Positions 23,376 through 32,751 are shown, counted from the stretch's first letter. The stretch: 64,000 nt of DNA from Nitrospira sp. (GCA_036984305.1 BQWY01000001.1:2005501-2069500); one strand, 5' to 3'. A program made the numbers and translations. Notes: generated from the sequence alone by a model not told the origin.

Positions 23376-24647
23376 TCACTCATACCGCAACGCTGCGGCC
23401 GGGTCGAGCTTCGACGCCTGCAGCGAGGGAAAAACGGTGGCGGCAAAACTGATGAGGATCGCCGTCATGGACACCAGGACCACGTCCACCGCCTGAACGT
23501 GTACTGGAATGCGGCTGATGTAATACACCGTGGGATCGAAGGTCCAATAGTGTTGTATGAACCATAGAAAGGCGTAGCCCAAGGGGATGCCGAGAAGCGT
23601 GCCGGACAGGCCAATGATCAGGCCGTTCAGCATGAAAATCCGCATGATGGCTTTTCGCGTGGCTCCCATCGCCTTGAGAATCGCGATTTCCTTTTGCTTT
23701 TCCGTAACGATCATTGTGAGGGTACTCACGATGTTGAAGGAGGCCACAATCGTGATCAGGACGAGCAGCAGATACATCATGGTTTTTTCAAGCTTAAGTG
23801 CCGAGAATAAATTGCGGTTCAATTGCATCCAATCCCGTGCGGAGTAGGGAAAGCCCAGGGAATGCTCGATTTCACGCGCGACGTCCCCGGCTTTGAAGAT
23901 GTCGGTAACTTTGATCTCGATGCCCGTCACGGTCGTGCCGAGATTGAAAAATCTCTGGGCGTCGTCGATTGAGATGTAGGCGAGGGAGGAATCGTATTCG
24001 TACATGCCCGATTCGAACAGCCCGACCACGGCGTAGGTTCTGATTTTCGGTGTGATGCTGACGGCGCTGACCGGTCCCACCGGCGAGACGACGTTGATCG
24101 CGTCGCCTACAAATGCGCCAAGTCGAAGCGCCAATTCCTTGCCGAGAATGATGCCGGGTTTGGGCGTTGGTTCGGTTTCTCCGTCCGACCCGGTGGGCAG
24201 ATTGAGCATGGTCTGTTTGGAGAGGTCTTCGAGCTTACCCACCTTCAGGTTCCGCCCCAACTCTGTCACCGTCCCTTCGCGTTTGGGGTCGATTCCCCGC
24301 AGGACGATGCCTTGGACTCCGGATTGGCTGCTCAGGAGCACCTGTTTATAAATAAACGGCGTCGCGGCCACCACGTTCGGCACGTGCAGGATGTTCTGGA
24401 CGAGCGAATCGTAGTCACTCATGGCGTCTTTCGTGCGATCTTGCACGATAATGTGGGACGTGGTGCCGATAATCTTAGCCTGTACGTCCTCCTTGAAGCC
24501 CGTCATGATCCCAAGCGTCCCGATGAGCGCGGCCACCCCCAGTGTGATGCCGGTGACCGAGACGAAGGTATTGAGTGAAATCGTGCGCTGGCGGCGCTTA
24601 GCCCGGAGATAGCGCAATCCGATGAAGACCTCGTAGGGAACTGGCAC
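23376..24647 (-). CDS. lolC: Lipoprotein-releasing ABC transporter permease (LolC/LolE family)
   Basis: The 423-aa protein has one N-terminal membrane segment (about 22-45, ISLNTFVSVTGITLGVAALIGTLG), a large periplasmic domain (about 50-270) and three C-terminal segments (about 275-405). It begins PYEVFIGLRYLRAKRR, as LolC/E proteins do. Only one permease gene is present here, so the transporter may use it as a homodimer or as a LolF-like form. GTG start one base after the lysS stop. Confidence 0.92.
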   Translation of the reverse strand: MPVPYEVFIGLRYLRAKRRQRTISLNTFVSVTGITLGVAALIGTLGIMTGFKEDVQAKIIGTTSHIIVQDRTKDAMSDYDSLVQNILHVPNVVAATPFIYKQVLLSSQSGVQGIVLRGIDPKREGTVTELGRNLKVGKLEDLSKQTMLNLPTGSDGETEPTPKPGIILGKELALRLGAFVGDAINVVSPVGPVSAVSITPKIRTYAVVGLFESGMYEYDSSLAYISIDDAQRFFNLGTTVTGIEIKVTDIFKAGDVAREIEHSLGFPYSARDWMQLNRNLFSALKLEKTMMYLLLVLITIVASFNIVSTLTMIVTEKQKEIAILKAMGATRKAIMRIFMLNGLIIGLSGTLLGIPLGYAFLWFIQHYWTFDPTVYYISRIPVHVQAVDVVLVSMTAILISFAATVFPSLQASKLDPAAALRYE

Positions 24648-24648
24648 G

Positions 24649-26130
24649 CTATTTCTCCGGCCGCAACTGCGGAAAGAGGATCACGTCGCGAATCGACGCT
24701 TGATTGGTAAAGAGCATGACCAATCGGTCAATGCCGATTCCCTCGCCGGCGGTCGGGGGCATGCCGTACTCCAAGGCGCGCACGAAGTCCTCGTCGAGAT
24801 AGTGCGCTTCCACGTCCCCGGCAGCCCGCTTGGCGTCCTGCGCTTCGAATCGCTCGCGCTGATCGATGGGATCGTTCAACTCGGAAAAGGCATTCGCGAT
24901 TTCACGACCAGCGATGTACAGCTCGAAGCGATCGGTCAACGACGGGTCCGTGTCTTTGCGACGCGCGAGGGGAGACAGCTCAATCGGATAGTCCGTGATA
25001 AAGGTTGGTTGGATGAGCGTTGGCTCGACCGTCTCCTCGAAGATCTCGTTGACGATGTCGTACAGCGGAGCCGTCGGATCCACCGTCACACCCAGCCCCG
25101 AGGCTGTCTCACGCGCGGTCTTGGCGTCGGCGATCGCACCTGGGTCGAGACGATTCACCTCCAGGACGGCCTCCCGATACGACCAGCGGCGCCACGGCGA
25201 GGCGAGGCTAATCGGCCGACCTTGATACTCGAGGTCCGTCGATCCGAGGACGTCGCTGGCGAGGGAGGACAGCATGTCTTCGGTCAACCGGATCAGGTCC
25301 TGGTAGTCGGCGTAGGCCGTGTAGAACTCAAGCATCGTGAATTCAGGGTTATGGATGGTCGAAATGCCCTCGTTGCGAAAGTTTCGGTTGATCTCGAAAA
25401 CTCGCGGGAAGCCTCCAACGATCAGGCGCTTGAGGTACAGTTCCGGAGCGATTCTCAAGTAAAGGTCCGTCCCAAGCGCATTATGGTGCGTCACGAACGG
25501 ACGGGCCGTGGCTCCGCCCGGGATGGGCTGCATCATGGGAGTTTCGACCTCAAGGTACCCTCGTGAGGTCAGATAGTGACGAATCCCGGCGATGATCTTG
25601 CTCCGAGTGACGAAGATATTGTGAACGCTCGGATTGGCGATCAAGTCCACGTATCGCTGCCGGTATCGAGTTTCGACGTCAGTGAGTCCGTGCCATTTCT
25701 CCGGAAGAGGACGAAGCGCCTTGCTTAAAAAGGTCAGGTTCTGTGCTTCAACGGTGAACTCATTCGTCTTTGTGCGGAACAGCTTACCGCTCACTCCAAT
25801 CCAATCGCCAAGATCGAGTTCCTCGGCCACCCGATGACCGTTATCCCCCAGAATGTCCTTTTTCAAATAGATCTGAAGACGATCGGACCCATCTTGCAAT
25901 ACAGCAAAGGCAGCTTTACCGAATCGGCGCATGCCTACGATACGGCCGGCGAGCGTGCAGCCGATCGACTCCTGATCGAGCTGTTCCTTGCTCTTCTCGC
26001 CATGGTCCCGCAGCAGCGTCCCGGCCCGATCCTTCCAGGTGAAGCGAGTGCCGTACGGCGCGACCTGTATGCTCCGTAAGGTCTCCAGCTTCCTCATGCG
26101 TTGCTGACGTTGATCGTTCAATTCGTCCAT
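24649..26130 (-). CDS. lysS: Lysyl-tRNA synthetase, class II
   Basis: It charges tRNA-Lys. The 493-aa product has the OB-fold anticodon domain (about 50-150, AGRIVGMRRFGKAAFAVLQDGSDRLQIY). Class II motif 1 (RSKIIAGIRHYLTSRGYLEVETPMM), motif 2 (FPRVFEINRNFRNEGISTIHNPEFTMLE) and motif 3 (GEGIGIDRLVMLFTNQASIRDVILFP) follow. ATG 26130 (MDELNDQRQQR) is chosen 16 nt after the prfB stop; an earlier in-frame start at 26166 would overlap prfB. It lies between prfB and lolC, as prfB-lysS often pair in bacteria. Confidence 0.96.
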   Translation of the reverse strand: MDELNDQRQQRMRKLETLRSIQVAPYGTRFTWKDRAGTLLRDHGEKSKEQLDQESIGCTLAGRIVGMRRFGKAAFAVLQDGSDRLQIYLKKDILGDNGHRVAEELDLGDWIGVSGKLFRTKTNEFTVEAQNLTFLSKALRPLPEKWHGLTDVETRYRQRYVDLIANPSVHNIFVTRSKIIAGIRHYLTSRGYLEVETPMMQPIPGGATARPFVTHHNALGTDLYLRIAPELYLKRLIVGGFPRVFEINRNFRNEGISTIHNPEFTMLEFYTAYADYQDLIRLTEDMLSSLASDVLGSTDLEYQGRPISLASPWRRWSYREAVLEVNRLDPGAIADAKTARETASGLGVTVDPTAPLYDIVNEIFEETVEPTLIQPTFITDYPIELSPLARRKDTDPSLTDRFELYIAGREIANAFSELNDPIDQRERFEAQDAKRAAGDVEAHYLDEDFVRALEYGMPPTAGEGIGIDRLVMLFTNQASIRDVILFPQLRPEK

Positions 26131-26146
26131 TCTTCGTATCCTGAGT

Positions 26147-27281
26147 TTAGGCCGGAATGTCGGCATCCACGGGTGACGACCCCCCGTCCAGCTTTTTCTT
26201 CAGGTAGGCCTCGATGAAGTCCTGCACGTCGCCGTCCATGACAGCGTGAACGGCTCCGACTTCATGGCCGGTCCGGTGATCCTTTACCATTTGATAGGGC
26301 TGGAACACATAGGAACGGATCTGGCTGCCCCATGCAATGTCTTTTTTTTCTCCGACGATGGCGTTGAATTCGTCTTCCTTCTTCTGCCGTTCCAGCTCGT
26401 AGAGGCGTGCTTTCAGGATCTTCATCGCGCCCATGCGGTTCTGTAATTGAGACCGCTCGTTTTGGCACTGCACGACGATCCCTGTGGGCAAGTGCGTAAT
26501 GCGGATCGCCGTCTCGACCTTGTTGACATTCTGTCCGCCCGCGCCGCCAGCCCGAAAGGTATCGATTCGGAGATCCTTGTCTTCAATCGCGACATCGACG
26601 TCGTCGTTCAATTCCGGATACACGAACACCGACGAGAAGGACGTGTGCCGCCGCTTGTTCGCGTCGAAGGGAGAGATGCGTACCAGCCGGTGGACGCCGG
26701 CCTCGGCTTTCAGATACCCGTAGGCATACGGTCCGGTCACTGAAATCGTGGCACTTTTGATCCCGGCCTCGTCCCCGGCTTGAAAGTCCAAGGTTTCCAC
26801 CTTGTATCCGGCGCGTTCGGCCCACCGCACGTACATACGCAACAGCATCTGCGCCCAATCCTGCGATTCCGTTCCGCCCGCGCCTGGATGAATCGCGAGA
26901 ATCGCATTATTCATATCCAGCTCGCCGGACAGCAGCAACTCGATGTGCAGTTGGCGCGCGGCCTTTTCAAAACGGTCCAACTCTGCGGCGAGCTCGGTTT
27001 CCAGGTCGGCATCGCCCGACTCGTCCGCCAATTCCGCCATGGCGTGGAGATCGGCCTGCTTTCGTTCCAGTTCTTCCCAGCGGAGCAGTTCGCGCTCCAC
27101 GGTCGCCTTTTTGCGCGTCACACGCGCGGCGGCGCGGGGGTCCTTCCAAAAGTCCGGCTGTTCGATCTGTCGATCGAGAAATTGAAGATCGGAGGTCAAT
27201 CGAGGCAGGTCAAAGATGCCCCCGTAGCTCAGTTACCTGGTCCGCAACGCGCTTCAAACGACCGCGACTTTCTTCCAGCAT
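26147..27281 (-). CDS. prfB: Peptide chain release factor 2, programmed +1 frameshift
   Basis: RF2 ends translation at UGA and UAA. The reading begins at ATG 27281 and codes 23 residues to an in-frame TGA at 27212-27210. A +1 shift at CTT-TGA-C continues into the 354-codon main frame, giving 377 aa. The main frame has the GGQ motif ([18 protein letters not shown]) that triggers peptide release. A Ser-Pro-Phe-like anticodon loop is read as [18 protein letters not shown]. The upstream Shine-Dalgarno-like CGGGGG and CATCTTTGAC nearly copy the E. coli prfB site. The gene follows lnt by 26 nt. Confidence 0.97.
27209..27224 (-). promoter_or_regulatory. RF2 autoregulatory +1 frameshift site
   Basis: On the minus strand it reads GGGGGCATCTTTGAC with a G-rich internal Shine-Dalgarno just upstream of CTT-TGA-C. 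When RF2 is scarce, termination at UGA is slow and the ribosome slips from CUU to UUU, making more RF2. Spacing and sequence match the E. coli signal. Confidence 0.95.
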
Positions 27282-27307
27282 AAGGGGTTCCTTTTATATC
27301 GTGGGAC

Positions 27308-28945
27308 TTATGGAGCGCCTCGCCTGCGCGAGGACCGCGCGCGCTCCCGGCTCGGCACCAAGCAGAGCCCGGCAATTATAACACAGGCGTAGGCGAAGAC
27401 ATCACCGAAGCGCGTGTAAATGGTTTGATCGCGTCGAAGGGGAAGTGTCCCCGTCAACGCCTGTACAGAGAAAATGGGGCTTGCCTGCAGGACGCGCCCG
27501 TAGGGGTCAATGAAGCCCGAGATTCCAGTGTTGGCGGCACGCGCGAAGGCGCGCCGATTTTCCACGGCCCGAAATTGCACCATGCCGAAGTGTTGGTACG
27601 GTGCTGAGGAGGCGCCGAACCAGGCGTCGTTCGTAATCGTCGTCATGAAATCGGCCCCCCCCGCTGCGAACTGCCGCACCAAGTCCGGAAAAATGACTTC
27701 GTAGCAGATGACGATACCGAACTGTCCGCGATCCCCAGGCTCCGGGCGCCCAGGACGTTCCGAAGGGCGTGGAATACGCTGCGGGACGGGGAGCACGGTG
27801 GCTGTCCGACCAGCCTCGAAATCGCCGATTCCTTCAACCAGCTTGTCCAGAAACCAGAGCAGCGAGTGGTGAAACGGAATGTACTCACCGAACGGAACCA
27901 GGTGTTGCTTGTCATACCGACCGGCAATTGTGCCCGCTGGCGAAAGTAAATAGCCGCTGTTGAGGAGATACGGGCGGCCATCCGGGTACCGCCGAACGGC
28001 GGGGCTTCCGAAGAAGAGCGGCGTGTCCAGTTCGCGGACGAGCGAGCCGATGATCCGCTGATAACCTGGTTCAAGCTCGTAGACGAAGGGGGTGGCGGCT
28101 TCAGGCCAGAGCAGGAGATCGGCATCATGTGCCGCCTTGCGAGTCAGGTTCGTGTAGCGGTCGATGGTTTCCTGTCGGAAGGCTTCATCCCACTTGCGGG
28201 CCTGGTCAATGTTGGCCTGGACCAGACCAATCGTGACCGATTGGCTCCTTGCGCTGCTGTGATCAGCCAATGCCTCTGCGGAATGGTTCAACGCGCTATT
28301 CCCATACAGCCATGCCAACGTGATCGCGAGGGAGCCGGCGATCACTGGAAGCCACGGGGCGGGAACCATTGGCGCCCGCAGAGCCGGCACGCCTGCACGA
28401 ATGAGTCCCAGTACACCGAGATTCCCGAGCACAATAAGCCACGACACGCCATAGACGCCGGTAAATTCCGAGATCTGAATGATCGAGAGCCAGCTCCCTT
28501 GGCTGTAGCCGAGCAATGCCCACGGGATGCCGGTCAAGACGTAGGTACGAGCCAGTTCTAGGGCCACCCACCAACTGGGTACCGCCAACCACAACCATTG
28601 TGGGCATGTCTGTGCCAAGCGAGCGACACCCCAGGCGTAGAAGGCAAAATAGGCGCCAAGGTACAGCGCGAAGAGCAACAGGACACCGTAACTGAGGAGG
28701 AGAGGGACCTTCCCGTAGAGGTGCATCGCCGTCACTACCCAACCCATGATTCCCCAAAACGCGATCGTGCCTGCGACCCAGCCGAACCAAAATGCCCGTT
28801 TGGGGGATGTTGACTCCACGACGAGGTGCAGCGGAATCAGCGCGAACCAGGCGAGGAAAAAGAAGTTGGTGTCCGGGAAGCAGAAGGGGAGTAACAGCCC
28901 GCTCGCGCCGGCACAGAGCAGTTGGAGCGCGAGCCCATTGATCAT
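27308..28945 (-). CDS. lnt: Apolipoprotein N-acyltransferase
   Basis: The 545-aa integral membrane enzyme adds the third acyl chain to lipoproteins. The N-terminal half (to about 215) is made of membrane helices. The nitrilase-like domain carries the Glu of LLWPEAATPF, the Lys of RYDKQHLVPFGEYIPF and the Cys of VICYEVIFPDL, the catalytic triad. ATG 28945 (INGLALQLLCAGASGLLLPF) is preferred to an upstream TTG at 28987. With lolC and lolD in the same run, it forms a lipoprotein-processing group. Confidence 0.94.
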   Translation of the reverse strand: MINGLALQLLCAGASGLLLPFCFPDTNFFFLAWFALIPLHLVVESTSPKRAFWFGWVAGTIAFWGIMGWVVTAMHLYGKVPLLLSYGVLLLFALYLGAYFAFYAWGVARLAQTCPQWLWLAVPSWWVALELARTYVLTGIPWALLGYSQGSWLSIIQISEFTGVYGVSWLIVLGNLGVLGLIRAGVPALRAPMVPAPWLPVIAGSLAITLAWLYGNSALNHSAEALADHSSARSQSVTIGLVQANIDQARKWDEAFRQETIDRYTNLTRKAAHDADLLLWPEAATPFVYELEPGYQRIIGSLVRELDTPLFFGSPAVRRYPDGRPYLLNSGYLLSPAGTIAGRYDKQHLVPFGEYIPFHHSLLWFLDKLVEGIGDFEAGRTATVLPVPQRIPRPSERPGRPEPGDRGQFGIVICYEVIFPDLVRQFAAGGADFMTTITNDAWFGASSAPYQHFGMVQFRAVENRRAFARAANTGISGFIDPYGRVLQASPIFSVQALTGTLPLRRDQTIYTRFGDVFAYACVIIAGLCLVPSRERARSSRRRGAP

Positions 28946-29476
28946 CGGAACCTGAGCATAACGAAAGCCATCTCCTGAAGCAAGCAATGTATCCGGAAGA
29001 GGTGCAACGTCCGGGATACCGTCCCATCGACATCTGTCGGTGATCGGTACATCTTTTTCAGCGTGTGCATCAGGCGCTGGTTCGTTCCCGCGCCATCTGG
29101 TAATGGCAATAATTGACGCCTGTGCTCTCGGATCATGGATTGGTTGGTACCTTTCAATTATTCGGCTCGAGAGGTCTTACGAACGACAAGCACACAAAAT
29201 AAGGCTTCGCCTCGGGCGAGCGTGTCGGGTACGCCCCCGATCGCAGTGTGCCGATTCTCGCTTGATTACTGAACATCGAGTATGGTCGATTGTCCATCGG
29301 CGGACCGCCGCACGCACGATGCGCCACAATCAATGGCATGTCGCCACTGGCCCGATTGGGCATGGGGTTGTGATGGAATCAACCGCTGCAGAGGGTGGAT
29401 GCCCAAGAAAGGCCGGCGTGGCCGGGAGACAATCGACACGAGTTGCCGGATCGGCTGCAGGTTGAACCGTAGGATA
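28946..29476. other. Intergenic, 531 bp, no gene seen
   Basis: Several short overlapping ORFs have no family likeness. The segment should hold the promoter of the lnt-prfB-lysS-lolCD run on the minus strand, but no good hexamer pair was identified. Confidence 0.55.
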
Positions 29477-29917
29477 TTAGGCGGCCGCGGAGGCGGCACT
29501 GCTCAGTAGTTGTTTGACCTGCGAGTGAGCAAGGACGACGTCGGGAGCTCGTTGCAAGGCTTCATAGTAGCTTCGCGCCCATCCATCGCCTTCTTGCGAA
29601 GGACGAAGCAATTCTTTGGTTTCATGCAGCAATGCATGGGCTTCCGCCAGGGCTTCCGGGGTCTCCTGGTCGAGAAGCTCGTCGATTCGGACGACGAGTT
29701 GCGAGAGGGGGTGAAGCCAGGTAAACCATGGATCGTCCATCACCAACTGCAATAACTGGCCGTTGGAGGATACGCGCCCGAAGATGCGCTCATACGTGAG
29801 GCGTTCCGCCTCGATGAGAGCACGATGCAGCTCCAACAGACCTCGACGGAGTTCTTGTAAGCCGTGCCGAGACCGGTCCTGCGGGGACGGACGTCTTGCG
29901 GTTCGTGGGGTCGCCAT
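29477..29917 (-). CDS. Conserved-looking hypothetical protein, helical, 146 aa
   Basis: No known domain is recognised. The protein has a basic N-terminus (ATPRTARRPSPQDRSRHG) followed by a long helical stretch (LQELRRGLLELHRALIEAERLTYERIFG), then the motif DDPWFTWLHPLSQLVVRIDELLD, and a C-terminal Ala/Ser tail. The D-P-W-F-x-W-L-H-P-L-S stretch suggests a conserved family of unknown function. No signal peptide or membrane segment is seen. Good codon use and a sensible start support a real gene. Confidence 0.7.
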   Translation of the reverse strand: MATPRTARRPSPQDRSRHGLQELRRGLLELHRALIEAERLTYERIFGRVSSNGQLLQLVMDDPWFTWLHPLSQLVVRIDELLDQETPEALAEAHALLHETKELLRPSQEGDGWARSYYEALQRAPDVVLAHSQVKQLLSSAASAAA

Positions 29918-30090
29918 GAGTTTATTCTACCACCGAATCGGGATCTCGTCAGTGGCTGTCTGTCGTCCTGTTCAGAGGTCGGCTGATTGGCGCTCGGACT
30001 TGAGCGTCAGGCGAGGGATTGAAACAGAATTAACGCCGGCTCTCCCCCGGGCGATGCTCAGGGTCACGACTGACAAGATCGGCGAAACGG

Positions 30091-30435
30091 TCAATTCGAA
30101 CTGGCAAATAGTTCACATCGTTCCTTCATCATCAACTGCGACAGGCGCATTTGACTATGCAGAGACAGTTCCTCGATTTCGATACCAAAGGCGGCGCCGG
30201 TGGACCAGCGGACCGAGGCGTCACGCACCACGATCGCACCATCATGCCTGAGCGGCACGAGCAAGAGACGGAGCCGCATGCCGGGACAGACTGGTTCAGT
30301 ACCCTGTACGCATCCACCGGATGCTGAGAGATTATCGAGAACGCCGCTGGCGTGAAATCGACCGTTGGTGTAATACACCGCACAGTCAAGTGGAACGCGA
30401 CGATCTTTGCGAGACAAGTGATGCGAAGTCATCAA
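30091..30435 (-). CDS. PilZ-domain protein
   Basis: The 114-aa protein is one PilZ domain: RKDRR near residues 9-13 supplies the R-x-x-x-R motif and DNLSASGGCV the (D/N)-x-S-x-x-G motif that bind cyclic di-GMP. A VRWSTGAAFGIEI strand closes the barrel. It is likely a stand-alone c-di-GMP receptor. It overlaps the end of the upstream membrane-protein gene by 4 nt. Confidence 0.85.
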   Translation of the reverse strand: MMTSHHLSRKDRRVPLDCAVYYTNGRFHASGVLDNLSASGGCVQGTEPVCPGMRLRLLLVPLRHDGAIVVRDASVRWSTGAAFGIEIEELSLHSQMRLSQLMMKERCELFASSN

Positions 30436-30977
30436 AGCGATCCTTTCCGGGCTCGGCCCACCGCGCGGAACGGTATGACCGATGCCGACCGAGCCATTCG
30501 GCGTGAGTCAAGCCAAACGAGAAACCATGTGAACAGAATACCGAAGGCGGCCCACGCAAGATGGGACCAAATCGGACCTCGTTCCCCCTGCCAGGCATGG
30601 GCCCATTCCAGTGTTCCAACGAACAGTAGGGAGAGAACCCCGCTCAACGCAAACCTCCCGCCTGGTACCCACTCGCGCGCGGGCAAGCATTGCAACAGTA
30701 ACCAGGTAAGGAGCCCTGCGGCGGGAGCATAGGACCACGCGTATACCTGCGGGGGAAGAACAGCCAGTGCCATACCGAGGAATCCTTCATCCGGCGCCGC
30801 AGTTGCGCACAGCGCCAACACGATCATGTACCAGACCGTCATTCCCAGCCAGAGTGCGTCGTCGCCCTTCATGATATCACGCGTCATGCGGGGAAAAGCG
30901 TAAGCGGACTCTACTGAAGCTGCGCAATCTAATCCAGTGGGCAATGGTAGCGGCGGCCCTGCTTTGGAGGGGACCAC
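30432..30977 (-). CDS. Membrane protein, VanZ-like
   Basis: Up to 181 aa; the likely start is ATG 30887, giving about 151 aa and removing a Pro-rich leader without a family match. Four hydrophobic segments are visible (LGMTVWYMIVLALCATA, LGMALAVLPPQVYAWSY, GLLTWLLLQCLP, LSGVLSLLFVGTLEWAHA with IWSHLAWAAFGILFTWFLVW). The T-L-E-W-x-H-x-W-x-x-x-R stretch followed by a last helix resembles the end of VanZ-like proteins. The function is unknown; in glycopeptide-resistance clusters VanZ confers teicoplanin resistance. It overlaps the PilZ gene. Confidence 0.6.
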   Translation of the reverse strand: MVPSKAGPPLPLPTGLDCAASVESAYAFPRMTRDIMKGDDALWLGMTVWYMIVLALCATAAPDEGFLGMALAVLPPQVYAWSYAPAAGLLTWLLLQCLPAREWVPGGRFALSGVLSLLFVGTLEWAHAWQGERGPIWSHLAWAAFGILFTWFLVWLDSRRMARSASVIPFRAVGRARKGSL

Positions 30978-31266
30978 TAGGCGCTGCGCGGTGCAAGCTT
31001 GAATCGCCGACGCTCGTTGTGCGTATGTAGTGTAGGAGATAATATGACGAAACCGTGGTCTCGCCTTCGTCGTCCCTCAACCGGGGAATGGAGTCTGCAC
31101 TTCATGCGACAGCATTAGCTCCCGCCTCGTACTTCCGGCCAAACACCGGTGTGCCAGAGGACAATCGGAGACGCGAAGTGTTCGGAGACGCGAAGTGTTT
31201 TTGCGTCGTTCGGGAAAAGCGGGTAACATGACCACGCAGCGGTCGTTTCACGAAGGGAGAAGGGTT
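30978..31266. repeat. Intergenic with a 17-bp perfect tandem duplication
   Basis: TCGGAGACGCGAAGTGT occurs twice head to tail at 31165-31181 and 31182-31198, just upstream of the BamE-like gene. The rest of the stretch shows no gene. The duplication may alter the promoter or leader of that gene. Confidence 0.7.
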
Positions 31267-31668
31267 ATGACACGAGTACGGCAAGGGCTGTTGGTGCTAG
31301 GGATATGCAGCATGTTCGCAGCAGTCGGCTGTGGAAGTGAGCGTGCGGAGATCAAGGAAGATCGATTGACCGTTGGGAAGGTCCAAGGCGAAATCAAGGT
31401 AGGCATGTCGGCCGCACACGTGGCGGAACTCCTCGGTTCCCCGAACATTGTGACCACGGATGACAAGCGGCGCGAGGTCTGGATCTACGACAAAGTCTCC
31501 ACCGACCGTGTCGACACGGCGAGTTCGACCTATGCAGGATTGATCATTCTGGGTGGCAGCAGCAGCGACCGGAGCAGTTCGCAACGTCAGCGTACGCTCA
31601 CGATCATCATCAAGTACGACGAAGAAAAGAAGGTGCGCGATTTCGCCTACAACTCGACTCAATTCTAG
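31267..31668 (+). CDS. BamE/SmpA-like small lipoprotein
   Basis: From ATG 31267 the product is 133 aa, with GAAGGGAGAAGGG upstream as ribosome site. A lipoprotein signal ends in MFAAVGC. The fold signature KVQGEIKVGMSAAHVAELLGSPNIVTTDDKRREVWIYD matches the SmpA/OmlA (BamE-like) pattern of helix, L-G-x-P turn and a W-x-Y strand. A Ser-rich insertion (GGSSSDRSSSQRQR) precedes the last strands. It may belong to the outer-membrane assembly machinery or be a general periplasmic binding module. It heads a run of lipoprotein genes. Confidence 0.75.
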   Translation: MTRVRQGLLVLGICSMFAAVGCGSERAEIKEDRLTVGKVQGEIKVGMSAAHVAELLGSPNIVTTDDKRREVWIYDKVSTDRVDTASSTYAGLIILGGSSSDRSSSQRQRTLTIIIKYDEEKKVRDFAYNSTQF

Positions 31669-31714
31669 CCGGGGACGCCGAGTGCTCGACCGATGGCTCC
31701 GGTGGGGTACCGGA

Positions 31715-32269
31715 ATGAGATGGGTTATTCCATTGGCACTGATGCTCGCTGGATGCGTCACCCATTCGGAGCCGGCGGAATTGTTTCAACTCACTCCCGA
31801 GTCCAATCGGAACCGAGCGATGCAAATCCGTACGTTCGAAACCAAGGACCAGAGAGAATTGCTTTCCGCCTCGGCGTCTGTGCTGCAAGATCTGGGGTTT
31901 CAGGTCGAGGAAAGCGTACGCGAGGTCGGATTCCTCCGTGCGGCCAAAGAACGCAGCGCACGGGAGTACGGCCAGTATATTCAACGCACCTTCGTCCTGA
32001 TCCTCTCTTTGGGGAAGGCCCTCATGCCGGTCGATCTGCATCAGAAGATCGCCGCCTCGCTCGTCACCAGGCCACTGAATCCCGAGGGTACGCGGCAGGA
32101 AGTGCGCATCCTCTTCTATCGGGTCGTTTGGAAAGGGGAGGGACAGGTGGATCGGCAGTACATTCCCCCCGGCGAGCAGCATATGGAAATGATTCGCGAC
32201 CCAGAAATTTATCAGCAGTTTTTCGCCAAGCTCTCGAAGGCCGTATTCTTAGAGGCGCATGCGATTTAG
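31715..32269 (+). CDS. Lipoprotein paralog 1 of 3
   Basis: The 184-aa lipoprotein (signal WVIPLALMLAGC) shares a fold with the next two genes. It has a strand RAMQIRTFETKDQRELLSA, a helix ASVLQDLGFQVEES, a strand V-G-F-L-R-A-A-K-E and a C-terminal DPEIYQQFFAKLSKAVFLE. A hydrophobic middle segment (TFVLILSLGKALMP) is unique to this copy. ATG 31715 is preferred; a GTG at 31682 is possible. No function is known. It starts 46 nt after the BamE-like gene. Confidence 0.8.
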   Translation: MRWVIPLALMLAGCVTHSEPAELFQLTPESNRNRAMQIRTFETKDQRELLSASASVLQDLGFQVEESVREVGFLRAAKERSAREYGQYIQRTFVLILSLGKALMPVDLHQKIAASLVTRPLNPEGTRQEVRILFYRVVWKGEGQVDRQYIPPGEQHMEMIRDPEIYQQFFAKLSKAVFLEAHAI

Positions 32270-32744
32270 CACACGCAGGAGACTACACTTCGAAGCGCGC
32301 AGATCCGTTGTCTTTCGAGCGTTCGCCGGGGCGGTCGGGGTGATATTGTTGGGCACCTTGCTCACCGCTTGCACGACGCCGGAACCGGCCAAGGAACTCT
32401 TGGCCCCGACGGACGCCCAGATGAAGATCCGCAGCCTGCAAACCAGAAAATTCGACCTGAAGGACCGGACAGTCGCCATGCGTGGTGTCATCGCGGCCTT
32501 GCAAGACCTCGGTTTCATCATCGAACGGGCCAACGAACCTTTGGGATTGGTGACGGCGGCGCGTTTCGCCGAGCCGAACTACTATGATGTGGTCACCGTG
32601 ACCGTGATCGTTCGGCCGGAGACGGCTGACCAGATGACGATTCGAGCGAATGCGATTTATAACAACCGGCCCATCGAAGATCCAAAAGTGTATCAGAACT
32701 TCTTTGCGGCGCTGCAGCGATCGCTCTTCTTGACGAACGAATGA
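32259..32744 (+). CDS. Lipoprotein paralog 2 of 3
   Basis: The 161-aa lipoprotein has a long N-region then GVILLGTLLTAC as lipobox. It repeats the pattern of its neighbours: MKIRSLQTRKFDLKDRTV, AALQDLGFIIERANEPLGLV, a strand YYDVVTVTVIVRP, and DPKVYQNFFAALQRSLFL. The ATG overlaps paralog 1 by 11 nt and the next gene starts 7 nt after its stop, so the three are one transcription unit. This is the shortest form of the shared domain. Confidence 0.8.
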   Translation: MRFSTRRRLHFEARRSVVFRAFAGAVGVILLGTLLTACTTPEPAKELLAPTDAQMKIRSLQTRKFDLKDRTVAMRGVIAALQDLGFIIERANEPLGLVTAARFAEPNYYDVVTVTVIVRPETADQMTIRANAIYNNRPIEDPKVYQNFFAALQRSLFLTNE

Positions 32745-32751
32745 GTGCGCT

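Noticed and set aside
28946-28987. Longer TTG start for lnt
   Set aside because: Adds 14 residues before a normal Lnt membrane start at ATG 28945, with a rare start codon and no better ribosome site.
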